Origin: Bifidobacterium breve
GTDB lineage: Bacteria; Actinomycetota; Actinomycetes; Nanopelagicales; Nanopelagicaceae
Assembly (NCBI GenBank): GCA_943324025.2
Contig: CALPKA020000026.1
Location: forward strand, 1-6,710
DNA length: 6,710 nucleotides
Direction of reading: 5' to 3'
Part shown: positions 5,751-6,710 of the stretch, piece by piece
Numbering within the stretch: position 1 is the first letter of the stretch
Layout: each line of letters opens with the position of its first letter
Program-made: the position numbers and the translations under genes
Notes under the pieces: generated by a model
Told to the model about the DNA's origin: nothing
What the model saw: only the letters and a program-made list of their open reading frames with translations
The model's database searches: none

Positions 5751-6710
5751 TGGCACTGGTATTAGGAATTGAAACCTCATGCGATGAAACAGCGGTTGGA
5801 ATTGTTGATAATCGTAGATTGCTGGCCAATGTTATTTCTTCAAGTGTTGCAGAGCATGCAAGATTTGGTGGCGTAGTGCCTGAAGTTGCAAGTAGAGCTC
5901 ATCTTGAATCAATGCAGCAGGTGATCAAACAAGCATTAGCTGATGCCAAGATTGGCTTAAATGATATTGATGCAATCGCAGTTACTGCAGGTCCTGGATT
6001 AATTGGAGCATTATTAGTTGGTGTAAGTAGCGCATCTGCTCTTTCACTTGCCCTAGATAAACCGTTGTATGGAGTAAATCACCTCTCATCTCATATTGCT
6101 GTTGACTCATTAGATAATGAGAAGAAACTAACTCCCACCATTGCCTTACTTGTAAGCGGTGGTCACACATCATTGTTAAAAGTTAATAACTTGGTAAGTG
6201 ATATTGAAGTACTTGGTGCAACTATTGATGATGCAGCAGGTGAGGCATTTGATAAGGTGGCAAGAATTATGGGTCTTGGTTTTCCTGGTGGGCCAATTAT
6301 TGATCGAACTGCAAATGATGGTGATTTCTCTAAAATACAATTTCCACGAGGGCTATCTTCATCATCTGATTTGATAAATCATAGATTTGATTTTTCTTTT
6401 TCTGGGTTAAAAACTGCAGTTTCAAGGTACTTAGAAAAGAGTGCAGATTATAAAAAAGCAGATGTTGCCGCATCTTTTCAAGAAGCAGTAGTTGATGTTT
6501 TGATTACAAAATCTATTTCCGCCTGCAAAGAAAGTGGTATTGATAGCCTAGTTATTGCCGGAGGAGTTGCCGCAAACTCAAGGCTTCGCCAATTAGCAGC
6601 TGAAAGATGTAATGCATCCGGAATAAAGCTTTCAATTCCACCAATTCAGCTCTGCACTGATAATGGCGCAATGGTTGCAGCCCTTGGCAGCCTTGCCATA
6701 AATCATGGCG
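5750..6710 (+). CDS. tsaD: TsaD, catalytic subunit of tRNA N6-adenosine threonylcarbamoyltransferase (3' end outside window)
   Basis: Metal-dependent ASKHA-fold enzyme that attaches the threonylcarbamoyl group from TC-AMP to A37 of tRNAs reading ANN codons, working with TsaB and TsaE; the TC-AMP synthase TsaC/Sua5 is not in this window. 320 residues are visible out of a usual 340-350, so only the tail is missing. Motifs: [14 protein letters not shown] (6-19); [12 protein letters not shown] (42-53); the metal-ligand pair His111/His115 in [16 protein letters not shown] (133-142, phosphate loop); [19 protein letters not shown] (164-182); FSGLKTAV (217-224); [13 protein letters not shown] (268-280); and CTDNGAM (302-308), where Asp304 is the third metal ligand. 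All catalytic positions are present. The start is set by AAGGAG and by the TAATG overlap with tsaB-rimI. The frame is open to the last base, so the window edge cuts it. Confidence 0.95.
   Translation, partial: MALVLGIETSCDETAVGIVDNRRLLANVISSSVAEHARFGGVVPEVASRAHLESMQQVIKQALADAKIGLNDIDAIAVTAGPGLIGALLVGVSSASALSLALDKPLYGVNHLSSHIAVDSLDNEKKLTPTIALLVSGGHTSLLKVNNLVSDIEVLGATIDDAAGEAFDKVARIMGLGFPGGPIIDRTANDGDFSKIQFPRGLSSSSDLINHRFDFSFSGLKTAVSRYLEKSADYKKADVAASFQEAVVDVLITKSISACKESGIDSLVIAGGVAANSRLRQLAAERCNASGIKLSIPPIQLCTDNGAMVAALGSLAINHG

Noticed and set aside
5982..6173. 63-codon minus-strand open frame inside tsaD
   Set aside because: Shadow of tsaD, which carries all its catalytic motifs in the plus frame.
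1..6710. Mobile elements, CRISPR array, tRNA or phage genes
   Set aside because: No transposase-like frame, direct-repeat array, cloverleaf or integrase signal was found on either strand; the window is almost entirely accounted for by two ordinary operons.

Overview
The window looks like the chromosome of a low-GC actinobacterium, most plausibly one of the streamlined freshwater acI lineage (Nanopelagicales, e.g. Planktophila/Nanopelagicus-like). This is inferred from three things: the order tsaE-tsaB-rimI-tsaD, which matches mycobacteria and other actinobacteria; an AT-leaning base composition (hand-counted 60-base lines are mostly about 37-43% GC); and tightly packed, overlapping genes. I could not run a taxonomic search. 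All recognised genes lie on the + strand. There is no tRNA, rRNA, IS element, CRISPR array or phage-like gene.

Block 1 (start to about 4229) is the 3' part of a branched-chain amino acid type (HAAT/Liv) ABC transporter operon. It holds the C-terminal end of a LivH-like permease, a complete LivM-like permease, a secreted LivK-like substrate-binding protein, and a secreted 539-residue alpha/beta-hydrolase-like protein. The hydrolase start overlaps the binding protein stop by one base (TAATG). The LivG/LivF ATPases are not in view and probably lie upstream. The layout suggests that the hydrolase releases, outside the cell, the small molecule that the binding protein captures and the LivHM pore imports. 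A perfect 13-bp hairpin with a GAAA loop (4258-4287) closes the block.

Block 2 (4312 to the end) is a housekeeping operon for the universal tRNA modification t6A37 and for N-terminal acetylation of ribosomal protein S18. It contains tsaE, then a single-chain TsaB-RimI fusion, then tsaD, which is cut by the window end. Starts and stops overlap (GTGA between tsaE and tsaB-rimI; TAATG between tsaB-rimI and tsaD), so the three proteins are probably made in a coupled fashion. No clear Shine-Dalgarno precedes tsaE.

The points most worth a second look are the coupled secreted hydrolase with its very long insert between nucleophile and acid; the TsaB-RimI fusion; the binding protein that lacks a lipobox cysteine; and a sharp rise in GC and CTG codon use from about 900 to 1500, which crosses the livM/binding-protein junction and looks like a recombination or assembly mosaic.
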